NCBI GenBank assembly: GCA_051453625.1
Contig: JBOZIK010000001.1
Coordinates: 39,138,689 to 39,161,789 of the forward strand
Direction: 5' to 3'
DNA length: 23,101 nt
DNA from: Welwitschia mirabilis
Taxonomy: Eukaryota > Gnetophyta > Gnetopsida > Welwitschiales
Shown here one piece after another: positions 1 to 8,168 of the stretch. A program made the position numbers and the translations under genes. Positions within the stretch are counted from its first letter, which is position 1. Each line of letters starts with the position of its first letter. The notes beneath the pieces are model-generated. The model ran no database searches and was not told where the DNA came from. It saw nothing but the letters and a program-made list of their open reading frames with translations.

Positions 1-2428
1 AATGTATGTTTTACATGATATTTACCAATGTTCACATGGGTTCTTAATAATTATCTCTTTGAATTAGTTTTTATTGAAAAAATGTAATTTAGTTGGTCTA
101 ATTATTTAAATATTTCTTATATAACTAGATGTCATGGAATTGTTCTTGAAATAGTTTAGATATTATTTATTTAAACATATTTAATTGTATACACTTTTCT
201 TTCAATTGCAACTTTACTTTTATAACCATATCTTTTGAAAATATAGTTTGCCTCGCTTTGCTTTAATTTGAACTATAATAATCATTGGTTGGAAATGACT
301 TTTAAAAATATATAATATTTTATTAGTGGTTATTATAAAATTAACCCATCTATCTCAAGCTCTAGCAATCACTATGTCATGACCTTTTATCTTATAATAC
401 TAGTAATACTTATTTTCATTATATCATCTTGATTCTAGAGTGCCTGTACTTCTTCATTGGGCTTATTTGTTGAAGTTTTCATAACTGCTTCACCCTCTAA
501 AATTTTTTTATGATGGCTAATATTTATGATAAAAAGACATGTAGGGTAAAGTTTTATAGTAAATGAATGTTTCATAGAGAAAGATTAATCATCTAATGAT
601 CTTATAGAAGATTAAGATATAATATGACATTTTCAACAATAGACATAGCTTTAAAGTTTAAACTCTTTCTTTTATTTTTAAAACTCTTTGATGTTGCATA
701 TTTATGGAAGTATCTTTCAAATTCCCATTTTTTTCTTCATATAAATGGCCTTTGGAAGGTATTAAATTTAAGTATATAAAGATAGTTAAAAACATAATAA
801 ATACCACATTTTGAAAATAATTTGATCATTTCATGTTTGGCTATGAAATATTCTTAATGTAGAAATACATATTTCAACCTCCTAGCATATTCAATTACAT
901 TTTTATATCCTTGTTATTTGAAATTTGTCAAAAGTCCTAAGACTAATGCTTTGGAAAACATTAATGGAATACTAGTTTAGAAGAGTTTCAAACATTTCAA
1001 ATGGGCCTATGACGAATGTCACATACGACCAGACGGGGTTATGACACCATTTTATGCTAAATTTCTTTTTATTAAATTTATGGCTTACCAAACTAAACTC
1101 ACATCAAATGCTAGCGTAGTTGTTATGTTTTTATGGAATGATGCATACAAATTTGTGTAAATTTTTCTTAATTTAATATCATTCCTTCTTATTCATATTG
1201 TTTTTATTTTTTTTAAATTTTAGACAATTTAGCATTGTGATAATTTATTAATAGTTTAAAACATTGGTTTGTAAATTTAGAATTTCTATCTAATTTTGTA
1301 TTAATTTCTTTATGTTATTCATCATCATAAAAAAGTTATTGCTTATCATCAATCTCTCTTCATTTACTTTGATATCATTTGATTGACTAATTACTTTAGT
1401 GAAGAAGTTCATATAATCTAGAAGTGGTAATCCTAGTTTATCTATTACAATTTTTCTAGTAGATTTATTTTTGTTGATTAAGAATGATTTCAAAATATTT
1501 TGGTATTCTATGAGTTTAATGATTTTGTTAAGGGCACAAAATAAATACTTTTTTGATTAATGGCTAGTTATTTATTTTTATTAAGGTTACTTCTATATAC
1601 TAATAGGACATGATTTTAAGATTTAAATCATAAAATTAAATAATGCAAGCCTCACTAGTCATTCTAAATTTATCTATGTACTTTTTAACTAATAACTAAT
1701 GTAGTATAATAATTTAACAAATAAAAACATATAAGAAACACATAACAATAAGCAATTGGAGTACACCTATACTTTTTCCTATCCCCACCTAACATTGATG
1801 TATCCCCTTTAAACTTTCACTATAATCATTGATTAAACATTAAGAGTGATGTTTATCTATTCAAAGGGTTACATAATAATAATAAAGAATAAAATTGTCC
1901 TAGAAAAGGGATTATAGGTACAATAAAATTAATAGTAAATAACTTTAAATTAAGGGTCTTGACATCCATAATTCATAAGATTTGAATCTGAAATTAATTG
2001 ATAGGGAAAGTAGCCCCTTCTTAATAAGCAAAACCCAGAGAGGCTTAAAAAGGATATACGAAGCCTTAAACCTAAAAAGACATTGTGTAATGCATTCCAT
2101 ATAAGCTCTCTAATACTGGTTGATCTAGTTTCCATATTTCAAAACTATATTCTAGAATTAATGTTACAAACTATATTTTGTCTTAGAAATTCTGACCAAT
2201 CTCTGTTCATAATAGGTGATGTTAAATTAATAACGTGATGTCTACATGTAATTGTAATTCATACATTGAAGCTGTAAATTTGCTAGATATGCTTTTAGTA
2301 AATTCATCTTAAAGTACAGTTTATATTTAAGATACCAAGTAAGAACAATTCATGAAATTAGCAATAGAAAGCAACAGTATAAGCGTTTAATAATAAGCTA
2401 AGAAACTCAAAGCAGCAAAAGGACATAC
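1..2428. other. AT-rich stretch without a recognised gene
   Basis: Very AT-rich, almost free of CpG, with frequent stops in every frame. Short open stretches at 1290-1493 and 1950-2135 (both minus) match no family I know. The second begins with a true ATG at 2135. If the minus-strand donor at 2428 is real, this stretch would be the first long intron of that gene, and a further exon could lie here or beyond the window edge. No repeat or transposon coding sequence was recognised. Confidence 0.5.
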
Positions 2429-2636
2429 CAAAACGGATTAGAATATCAAAGAGGCGGCTAACATTCAGCGCGAGAAAGAATGTAGTACCTTTCAATTTTG
2501 GAGTATCTACGGCGCTCAAAGCCTGAAAGACGGATGAGCTTTCAGCTTCCTCAGTGGTGATTCACAAGCTCAGAGCGCACAGAGAGAGGCATGGCGTAGA
2601 ATATACCTTCGGCAAAAGAAGACGTAAAAGACGCAT
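2429..2636 (-). CDS. Candidate 5' coding exons of an unrecognised minus-strand gene (partial)
   Basis: This model rests on splice signals, not on homology. An ATG at 2636-2634 opens ten codons (MRLLRLLLPK) ending in AAG, followed by a GTATAT donor at 2606. An intron of 84 nt ends in CTTTCAG at 2523. Exon 2 (2522-2429) continues the same frame for 31 codons plus one base and meets a good donor, G|GTATGT, at 2428. The predicted 41 residues are hydrophobic and basic with few acids, which would suit an organelle presequence or signal anchor, but this is inference. The next exon would lie in the AT-rich stretch below 2428 or outside the window. Upstream ATGs at 2806, 2743 and 2717 could interfere if the transcript starts that far up. 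I do not recognise the protein. Forty-odd open codons can occur by chance, so the gene is tentative. Confidence 0.3.
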
Positions 2637-3260
2637 GATGATTCCAGTCTTGCCAGATCAGCCGCACTCAAATGATCGCTGGTCAGAATTTCTTAAAGCA
2701 GATGACTCGGAAGACATGCGCTCCTGCGAGCGCTCGAAACCATGACCTCTAAAGCCCCAGGGGAGGAACACGGAGTAGAAGAACACACAGAAAATCTCTC
2801 TTCCATTAAAGGAAAAGCAAGTATAAGTCTGAAGGAAAGGAGAGAAGTATGATTGAACTGAATTTACAGAGATTCATCCTCCATCTATCTATCTGAGCGG
2901 CGATCGGAGCGCTCCTCGTTCTATGCGTTTAATTCAAAAAATTTCAGGGACACACACACCGAATCACAGTGAAAAGCAGGCAGCCCAAAGATAGGTCAAG
3001 TGGATGTAGCGGAGAACGAAAGGAGATGCCTCCAGCATCTTGCAATCTTGACTGTCAACGGTTTTCGGCATCAACACAAAACCGCCGTCCAAACCGAGAA
3101 AACGCTGAACAGGGCGAAGGTCGCCCAACGGCAAGTGTGTTACTATCTCGCATTGTCATCTGCGTAAGTGGCATCGCCGAAAAAAAAAGGAAGTACTTCG
3201 ATCAAGCCACCATAACTGAGATGTAACGGCGTTATCGCGATGGAGATGTGAGACACCATC
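2450..3260. promoter_or_regulatory. CpG-rich island, possible divergent promoter
   Basis: CpG dinucleotides are frequent here (for example around 2700-2735 and 2895-2930), while the DNA below 2400 and from 3600 to 4780 is nearly free of them. In plants, CpG retention suggests long-term lack of methylation, usually at genes or promoters. Candidate exons run outward on both strands: minus from about 2636 and plus to 3163. A perfect 10-bp palindrome, GGAGCGCTCC, lies at 2906-2915, near the middle. No convincing TATA box was seen for either direction. The divergent-promoter reading is inference. Confidence 0.35.
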
Positions 3261-3451
3261 TTTAACAGCGTAAACAGAGACATGTATGCCCATCCTCCTC
3301 ATTCACTAGCATCTTGCATTGCCTTATTCATTTCCTTCCCAGACTCTATAATTCCCATACCGTTCTTTTTTCTCCTTTCCTTTTATTTTTTTTCCTGCAG
3401 AGAAATAGGATTGACGATATCTGCGTATCTGACGGCCAAGCTAAGGGATGA
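3026..3451 (+). other. Candidate spliced plus-strand transcript with a 62-codon ORF
   Basis: A strong donor, GC|GTAAGT, starts at 3164. It is followed by 237 nt ending in a long pyrimidine tract (about 3361-3397) and a consensus acceptor, CTGCAG|A, at 3400. An ATG at 3026 opens 46 codons that end exactly at the donor, in phase 0. Splicing to 3401 adds 16 codons and a TGA at 3449-3451, giving 62 residues. The peptide is polar, has several cysteines and no recognised domain. The intron signals are the real evidence. The product may equally be a non-coding RNA or the 5' end of a longer transcript, since a second donor-like GTAGGC follows at 3459. Without splicing the frame stays open only to 3226. 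Confidence 0.3.
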
Positions 3452-3481
3452 ACAACTGGTAGGCAAATTATGTAACATCTG

Positions 3482-3598
3482 ATCTGCCATCTCGGAAGTC
3501 TGCGCATTTTCCCCTTGCTTCTTGAAATGCACAATTCAATCTGCCATTTCTTGAAGCCTGTCCATTCTTCCCTTGCTTCTTGAAATGCACAATTCAAT
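3482..3598. repeat. Two-copy tandem repeat, period 58 bp
   Basis: Copy 1 covers 3482-3538 and copy 2 covers 3539-3596. Both open with ATCTGCCAT. The last 29 bases of the unit are identical between copies (3512-3540 and 3570-3598), while the middle has diverged. The period is not a multiple of three, so the open frames seen across it on the minus strand shift between copies. I therefore do not treat them as genes. Confidence 0.85.
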
Positions 3599-3599
3599 T

Positions 3600-4780
3600 G
3601 TGTGTGCGCTCTTTACTCCTTCCAATGCAACTAAAAAGTCCAAAGTCCGGCACACATCCAAACAAAAGGCACATGCCCAATGCAAGCAATATCGTAGTGG
3701 TTGGGGTGTTAACAGGATGGAATTATTAAAAGGATGGGATTGCATTCAACATGTTTTCCATATGAGGCTACTCAAAACGTGTCATGAGGGCATGAGTTTA
3801 CGCTATATTTTGTATTTGAACAATGTATCCATTAATCGAAATTTAACATGTCATATAGAGCCTGTCATAATCCCAAAGCTTAGGAGTATATACAGTCTAT
3901 AAGGAGATTGAATGAGTATTTATCTACTGGATGTATTACACCTAGTATGCTTGATGGAATACATGAATATATTGCTAGATTTTCATGAAATTATGTAGAG
4001 TATTCATTCCATTTAGCTATTAGTTGTCTTTGTTAGTACTAACTTACTCCCTTTATTGTATAGGACCTTGATAAGGATTATCACTATGAAGCTATATGAG
4101 TAATGAAGTCATGCCCAAGGACAAGCAAGAGTTTAAACAAAGTAAGCTTGTCATATTATCCATTGAAGCTTCAGAGTCTTTTTACATTTATTAAGAGTGT
4201 TAATTTAGTTTGTGATTTTGTGTTAGATCAAGAATATGATTATTTAAGACATTATATTCAAACTATGTTTAAAATATGTATTAAATATTGTATTGAGATA
4301 CTGAGAAAATAGTAATCTAACTATTATATTTTTTCTTTGCATGTGATCAGTAGTTTAGAATCATAAGTGTACCTTTGATGGAACTTACCAAATACATATT
4401 CACCATTCATTTTTAATCTTTGAATGTCCTCTTAGGATTCAATTTTAGCACCTTAATGGAAATCCTTATACAATTTGAAAGCGCTTAGTTGGAATGTCGT
4501 TCTTGACAAAAATGACAAGCTTTGAAATTTGTTGTTAAACAAGCAATAATTCATTATGTTTTTAACATAAACATCAAACTAAATAATGACTGAACGTCTG
4601 TTTAGACTTGATTTACAGAAATGGGTCGAAAATAAAGTTTCTAGGCTATTGACATTATCTTAATTTTATTTGTGCCAGCAAAAATAGCTGTCCATCCCTT
4701 TTCGTCGTGTGTGGCAAAAAAAGATGCACAATTTCAAAAGACACTAACATACAATTTAAAACTTGTGGTGTGCATTTCAC
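3600..4780. other. Intergenic stretch, nothing recognised
   Basis: Composition moves from mixed to AT-rich. An open frame at about 3585-3902 (plus) has no recognisable domain and overlaps the duplicated DNA at its start. A minus-strand TGTTAACACCCC at 3702-3713 resembles the ends of some plant LTRs, but no partner end was found. Confidence 0.5.
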
Positions 4781-4783
4781 TTA

Positions 4784-4841
4784 TACAACCATCATTCATC
4801 ATTTCCTTTCCAACCCACCAACGGAATGAATGATGGTTGTA
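4784..4841. repeat. Perfect 16-bp inverted repeat (hairpin)
   Basis: The arm TACAACCATCATTCAT at 4784-4799 is the exact reverse complement of 4826-4841, with a 26-nt loop at 4800-4825. Pairing does not continue cleanly beyond the arms. It lies about 410-470 bp downstream of the stop codon of the NDR1/HIN1-like gene, so it could fall near the end of that transcript, but no link is shown. A miniature transposon remnant is another possibility. Confidence 0.8.
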
Positions 4842-4890
4842 CATGACGCGCTCATCATTTCAACAGTCACCTTCCAACCCACCAACGGAA
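4796..4890. repeat. Imperfect direct duplication containing a 19-bp identical core
   Basis: TTCCAACCCACCAACGGAA occurs at 4808-4826 and again at 4872-4890. Each copy is preceded by TCATCATTTC (4796-4805 and 4852-4861), so the unit is about 60 bp with an 8-bp length difference. The first core occupies most of the loop of the neighbouring hairpin. Confidence 0.8.
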
Positions 4891-5254
4891 GGGCCGGACG
4901 ACCGAGATTCCGTGCCACGTCGGTTATTATTGATGGACCGACGACGCAAACCCTTACCCAACCTTTCTTAAACAAAATCACTCACTTTCTTCCTTTGAAA
5001 TGCAAGGCATACACGCATTCATTTCATGTTAACATTTCATCTTATCTGAGAAGAATCTGGAAAGAAGCAGGAATTCGAGGCCCATGCAAATTGCAGTGCA
5101 CAGCAATGCAACGCAGACACTCCTCATCTCATCGCATTTTCGTTTTACTTGTTCCAACTAATCTTCTAATTGCTTACAGTAAACCCTCAATGCGCTCACA
5201 CATAACAAAAGCGAACCAATTCCATTTGCCAAATTGAAAATCAATGGCCGCAGC

Positions 5255-5896
5255 TCAAACATTAACGTCGCAGCGAGAACCTGGTTGCAGAGAGATGGCA
5301 CCGTTGTACAGACTCCCGCCGTTGGTGCCCAGAAGAGCAAAGCAGTTCGCATTCAGATGGTAATGTCCTGACGTCCATAAGCCGACCTTCCAGCGGACTC
5401 TTCCGTTAACCAAGAGATTCATGCCTACCAGCCCGCTCTGGATATCATAATTGAGATGCGTTAGCAGCAGGGACGCCACCGGCACGGCATTTCCGGTCAG
5501 CTGGAAGGGTAGCAGCAGGTTATCCTTGTGGCCTTGATACAGAGGAGGCTGATAACAGACCGCCGTTATGGGCTGCCCGGAGTAGACCGCGTATCCGGCC
5601 ATGTTGTCGTAGAGGATGCTGATCCTGTCATTGGGGTTGTGACTGAGCACCGTGAACTGCAGGTTGCTTGTGAGCGTATTAGATCCGGATCCCGAGCTAG
5701 AAGTGTTGAAGGCGCGGACCTGCGCGTCCTGCAGGTAGAACTTTGGTTTGTGAGGATGCAGCGCCAGGTATATTATTAGGACGACGAAGAGAATGAGTAC
5801 TATCAAGGCTAAGAGGCAGCCGAGGCATCTGCTGAGTATTATAGCCCTCCTGGGATTTCCATGTCGCCCGCAGTCGTCGAATTTCTTCTCTGACAT
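5255..5896 (-). CDS. NDR1/HIN1-like (NHL) protein, LEA_2 domain, single exon
   Basis: The 213-residue product fits the plant NDR1/HIN1-like family: single-pass membrane proteins, usually at the plasma membrane, linked to pathogen and stress responses. In order: a short Cys/His-containing cytosolic N-terminus (about 1-23), a membrane segment (about 24-46), then a LEA_2-type domain. Family motifs are LQDAQVRAFN (55-64), the hallmark NPNDRISILYD (87-97), YQGHKD (120-125), GRVRWKVG (165-172) and a C-terminal RCDVNV. Length and motifs are closest to the Arabidopsis NHL1/NHL3/NHL12 type. One N-glycosylation sequon, NTS, sits at 64-66. A Ser/Gly-rich loop at 65-72 looks slightly longer than usual. 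The frame is open upstream to 5965, but that codon is GTG. The first ATG after the TATA box is at 5896, with G at -3, and matches family starts. No intron is needed. Stop is TGA at 5257-5255. The family is certain; the exact paralogue is not. Confidence 0.93.
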   Translation of the reverse strand: MSEKKFDDCGRHGNPRRAIILSRCLGCLLALIVLILFVVLIIYLALHPHKPKFYLQDAQVRAFNTSSSGSGSNTLTSNLQFTVLSHNPNDRISILYDNMAGYAVYSGQPITAVCYQPPLYQGHKDNLLLPFQLTGNAVPVASLLLTHLNYDIQSGLVGMNLLVNGRVRWKVGLWTSGHYHLNANCFALLGTNGGSLYNGAISLQPGSRCDVNV

Positions 5897-6075
5897 CTCC
5901 GCAACTGTTGCTTCTCGGATGAAAACTGGAAGTTTGTTTGGGAGATCGGCTGGGGAAGCAGACACGGAAACCTAGAGAAAAGAAGTGCTTTGGAAGCTTT
6001 ACTGCCACACGATCAGAACGCAGAAGAGGGGGGTGGAGAGTGGACCAGGCCACTAAACCAGCCAAGCTCAGACAG
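5897..6075 (-). promoter_or_regulatory. Probable 5' untranslated region of the NHL gene
   Basis: Between the expected start about 30 bp downstream of the TATA box and the ATG at 5896 there is no ATG on the minus strand, so scanning ribosomes would reach 5896 first. The part nearest the TATA box, about 6071-6100, is pyrimidine-rich on the minus strand, like the Y-patch of many plant core promoters. The exact transcription start cannot be read from sequence. Confidence 0.55.
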
Positions 6076-6100
6076 AGGAGAAAGGGGAGGGGAGTGAGGA

Positions 6101-6110
6101 CTTTATATAG
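6101..6110 (-). promoter_or_regulatory. TATA box of the NHL gene
   Basis: On the minus strand the sequence reads CTATATAAAG, a near-perfect plant TATA box. It lies about 205 bp upstream of the ATG at 5896, giving a leader of about 175 nt. It sits inside an otherwise GC- and CpG-rich stretch, so it stands out from background. Confidence 0.75.
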
Positions 6111-6435
6111 CGAATTTATAATTAAAAACGGACACTCTGCGCTTGCACTGCACAGCACTGTTGCTCCATCCTACGCAGATGCGACACAAACCTATGAATC
6201 AGAATCTCTTTCCGCCCTAATCTCATCTCATCTCAACTTCACTGCAGATTGTCGAAGCAGAAGATAAACGAAGGGGAATCCAACGCCTCTGCGTGCAATG
6301 GACGGGGACTTCAGAAGCCGGGATTTGGGGTTTATGTAAGAGAGGGGTGTATGGCATGTGACCGTGGGGGGCAGGAAGTTTCATGGCATCGTCTGCTTGC
6401 TCCTTCGTTATTTCTTACTGCATTCCCTTGATTCA

Positions 6436-6444
6436 TTGACTGAC
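6436..6444. promoter_or_regulatory. W-box-like site upstream of the NHL gene
   Basis: TTGACTGAC on the plus strand contains the WRKY-binding core TTGAC[CT], about 330 bp upstream of the TATA box. NHL-family genes are often induced in defence responses through WRKY factors, so the site is plausible. A single 6-mer match is weak evidence. Confidence 0.3.
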
Positions 6445-6840
6445 CTCCTCCAATTCCAACGCCATGTCTTGCGCTTGTCTGCTTCTCACTTTCAGAAATG
6501 CGCTGCTCTTCTTTCCTTAGCCTCGCTTGAAACTTTAGTGTGTCGGCAGAATGCGAGTAGAAAGCAGAGCAATTATGAGACGTCTCTTTAACTTTAGCCT
6601 CTCATTTCGTTTCCATTTCCACCGCGTTGCCTTTGCAGTCCACACGACCCACATGATACGTGATCCTCATTCATCATCCATGAATATGATATGAGCGGAA
6701 AAAGGTGAAGGAACATGGGCTGGACTGCAGGACCCTTCCTCCCCGGCGCCCACGGCGGCGTCTCGCATTACCTTTGTAATCTCCACTGTCGCTTTGCTTA
6801 CCATGTGGGAAAGTTAAAAAGATGAGAGATGACCGAACTT

Positions 6841-6958
6841 TTTTCCACGTAAAAATGTAGAATACGTGGAAAATGAAGTGAAGCTTTTTCACACACGCGC
6901 CCGAAAGGTCAGCTTCTACATTTTATTTTAATATGAGTAACGTGGTATTACACGTGGG
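6841..6958. promoter_or_regulatory. Cluster of ACGT (ABRE/G-box-like) cores
   Basis: TTTTCCACGT (6841-6850) and ACGTGGAAAA (6864-6873) form a perfect 10-bp inverted repeat around a 13-bp spacer. ACGTGG follows at 6940-6945 and CACGTGGG, a true G-box, at 6951-6958. Four ACGT cores thus fall within about 115 bp, 740-850 bp upstream of the NHL TATA box. Paired ACGTGG cores are typical of ABA and stress-responsive promoters bound by bZIP factors. That they control this gene is inference from position. Confidence 0.4.
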
Positions 6959-7118
6959 TAAATTTGAATGGCGGGCTTTGAATGGAAATGTGCGGTCCAA
7001 GCGCAGGTCATGGAGCGTCCGACTAAGGAGCAGCCCTTTTCGGGACAGAATAGTAGAGCGTGGGTCCCAGATTAAATGGACAAAGGAAAAATTACTGTTA
7101 ACGGCATTCCTTTGGTTT

Positions 7119-7145
7119 CGTTTGTCGGGTTGTGCACGACAAACG
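7119..7145. repeat. 9-bp inverted repeat with 9-nt loop
   Basis: CGTTTGTCG (7119-7127) is the exact reverse complement of CGACAAACG (7137-7145). It lies in the CpG-rich upstream region of the NHL gene. Function unknown. Confidence 0.6.
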
Positions 7146-7853
7146 CAAAACGCCACATGCTCTCATTTTACCTTTACGTACGTACACATACACATGTAGT
7201 GATATGGTTGGTATGAATTAGAAAATGCATACTGGACACACCGAAGCCCACGCCGACGAGGACATGTTACTTCTACGTTCTAATCGCTTTTTTATGGCAA
7301 GTGGCTACGTAGAAAGTTGGCCAAACTGACGCTTCTAATTTAAACGTTTTATTTTCCGTAACAATTGGTCTGTTTTTAAACCTCGAAAGACGTCGAGAGA
7401 CGGACGTACTTTCTACTATACCACTAACAACAAGAGAGGTAACATGGCTTTTGTCGAGTACTCCCAATCGTAATTGTTTTCAGTTACCTTCGTAGGGCAT
7501 AACCGTTTTTAGAACAAAACGCACATGCTTCCATTTGTTTGGTGAGGTTTGGTATTTTTTGACTTTTGAAATATGTATAATGTTAAATCATTTTAGCAGT
7601 TTATAATGTGATCTTATGGATTCATAAGTTTGTGTACTAATCTAATATCAATAGTAAAGATTCTAACAACTCTTAAAGTTTTCAAATATATCTAATTTTG
7701 TGAAAAAGTTCTAATTTGCTCAAATTCTTCTATTGATGAAGGACTTAAGTAAAGGCCCATTTATGTTCCAATCTTAATGCAATTCTTTAGTTAAATTACT
7801 AAAAGATCATGGATTATAATTTAAAACATGTTTGAGGCAAATAATAAGCTTTA

Positions 7854-8168
7854 CTATAATACATGATTCCTCATTTTTAGAAGTAAATGGAATATTACTA
7901 ATGCAACATTATATGAATTGTTTACCAAGCCACCATTTTTGTTCAGACAATTCCTTGAACATGTGTTTAAGTTGCAAGAATTTTGGACACATCTGATGCA
8001 TTGAATGAATGATAGTACTTTTTTACTCAGATAGATCCTCTCGGCTCCTCTATTTGTCCTTTTGTTTCTTTTTTTAATTTTTGAAGAATTTAATTTATAG
8101 GAAACCATAGTACACTCATAAGGGTTGTTACTTTGCTTAATCAGGTGAAACCTATGCATGACTCTCAT
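7854..8168 (-). CDS. Unrecognised 104-codon ORF with a cysteine cluster
   Basis: From an ATG at 8168 the minus strand stays open for 104 codons to a TAG at 7854-7856. The open frame continues upstream without ATG to about 8213. The product is basic in its first half (KIKKRNKRTNRGAER) and then has the cysteine pattern C-x2-C-x4-C-x4-C-x3-C followed by LNKNGG. This could be a small zinc-binding segment of a transposon protein, but I do not recognise the family. The ORF is unusually long for DNA this AT-rich, where stops are frequent, which argues for a once-coding origin. No TATA box or splice context was identified. Confidence 0.25.
   Translation of the reverse strand: MRVMHRFHLIKQSNNPYECTMVSYKLNSSKIKKRNKRTNRGAERIYLSKKVLSFIQCIRCVQNSCNLNTCSRNCLNKNGGLVNNSYNVALVIFHLLLKMRNHVL

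Noticed and set aside
3573-3902. 109-codon plus-strand open frame
   Set aside because: It starts inside the tandem duplication without an ATG at its beginning, and shows no domain or coding-like composition.
4784-4841. Hairpin as a microRNA precursor
   Set aside because: A 16-bp stem does not extend and is too short for a plant miRNA foldback.
5897-5965. N-terminal extension of the NHL protein by 23 codons
   Set aside because: It would start at GTG, which is not a normal plant start. The first ATG after the TATA box is at 5896 and fits the family.
4830-6158. Open frames on both strands overlapping the NHL gene (for example 4830-5237 plus, 5528-5779 plus, 5697-6158 minus)
   Set aside because: They are other-frame readings of a GC-richer region. 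They show no domain and conflict with the clear NHL frame.
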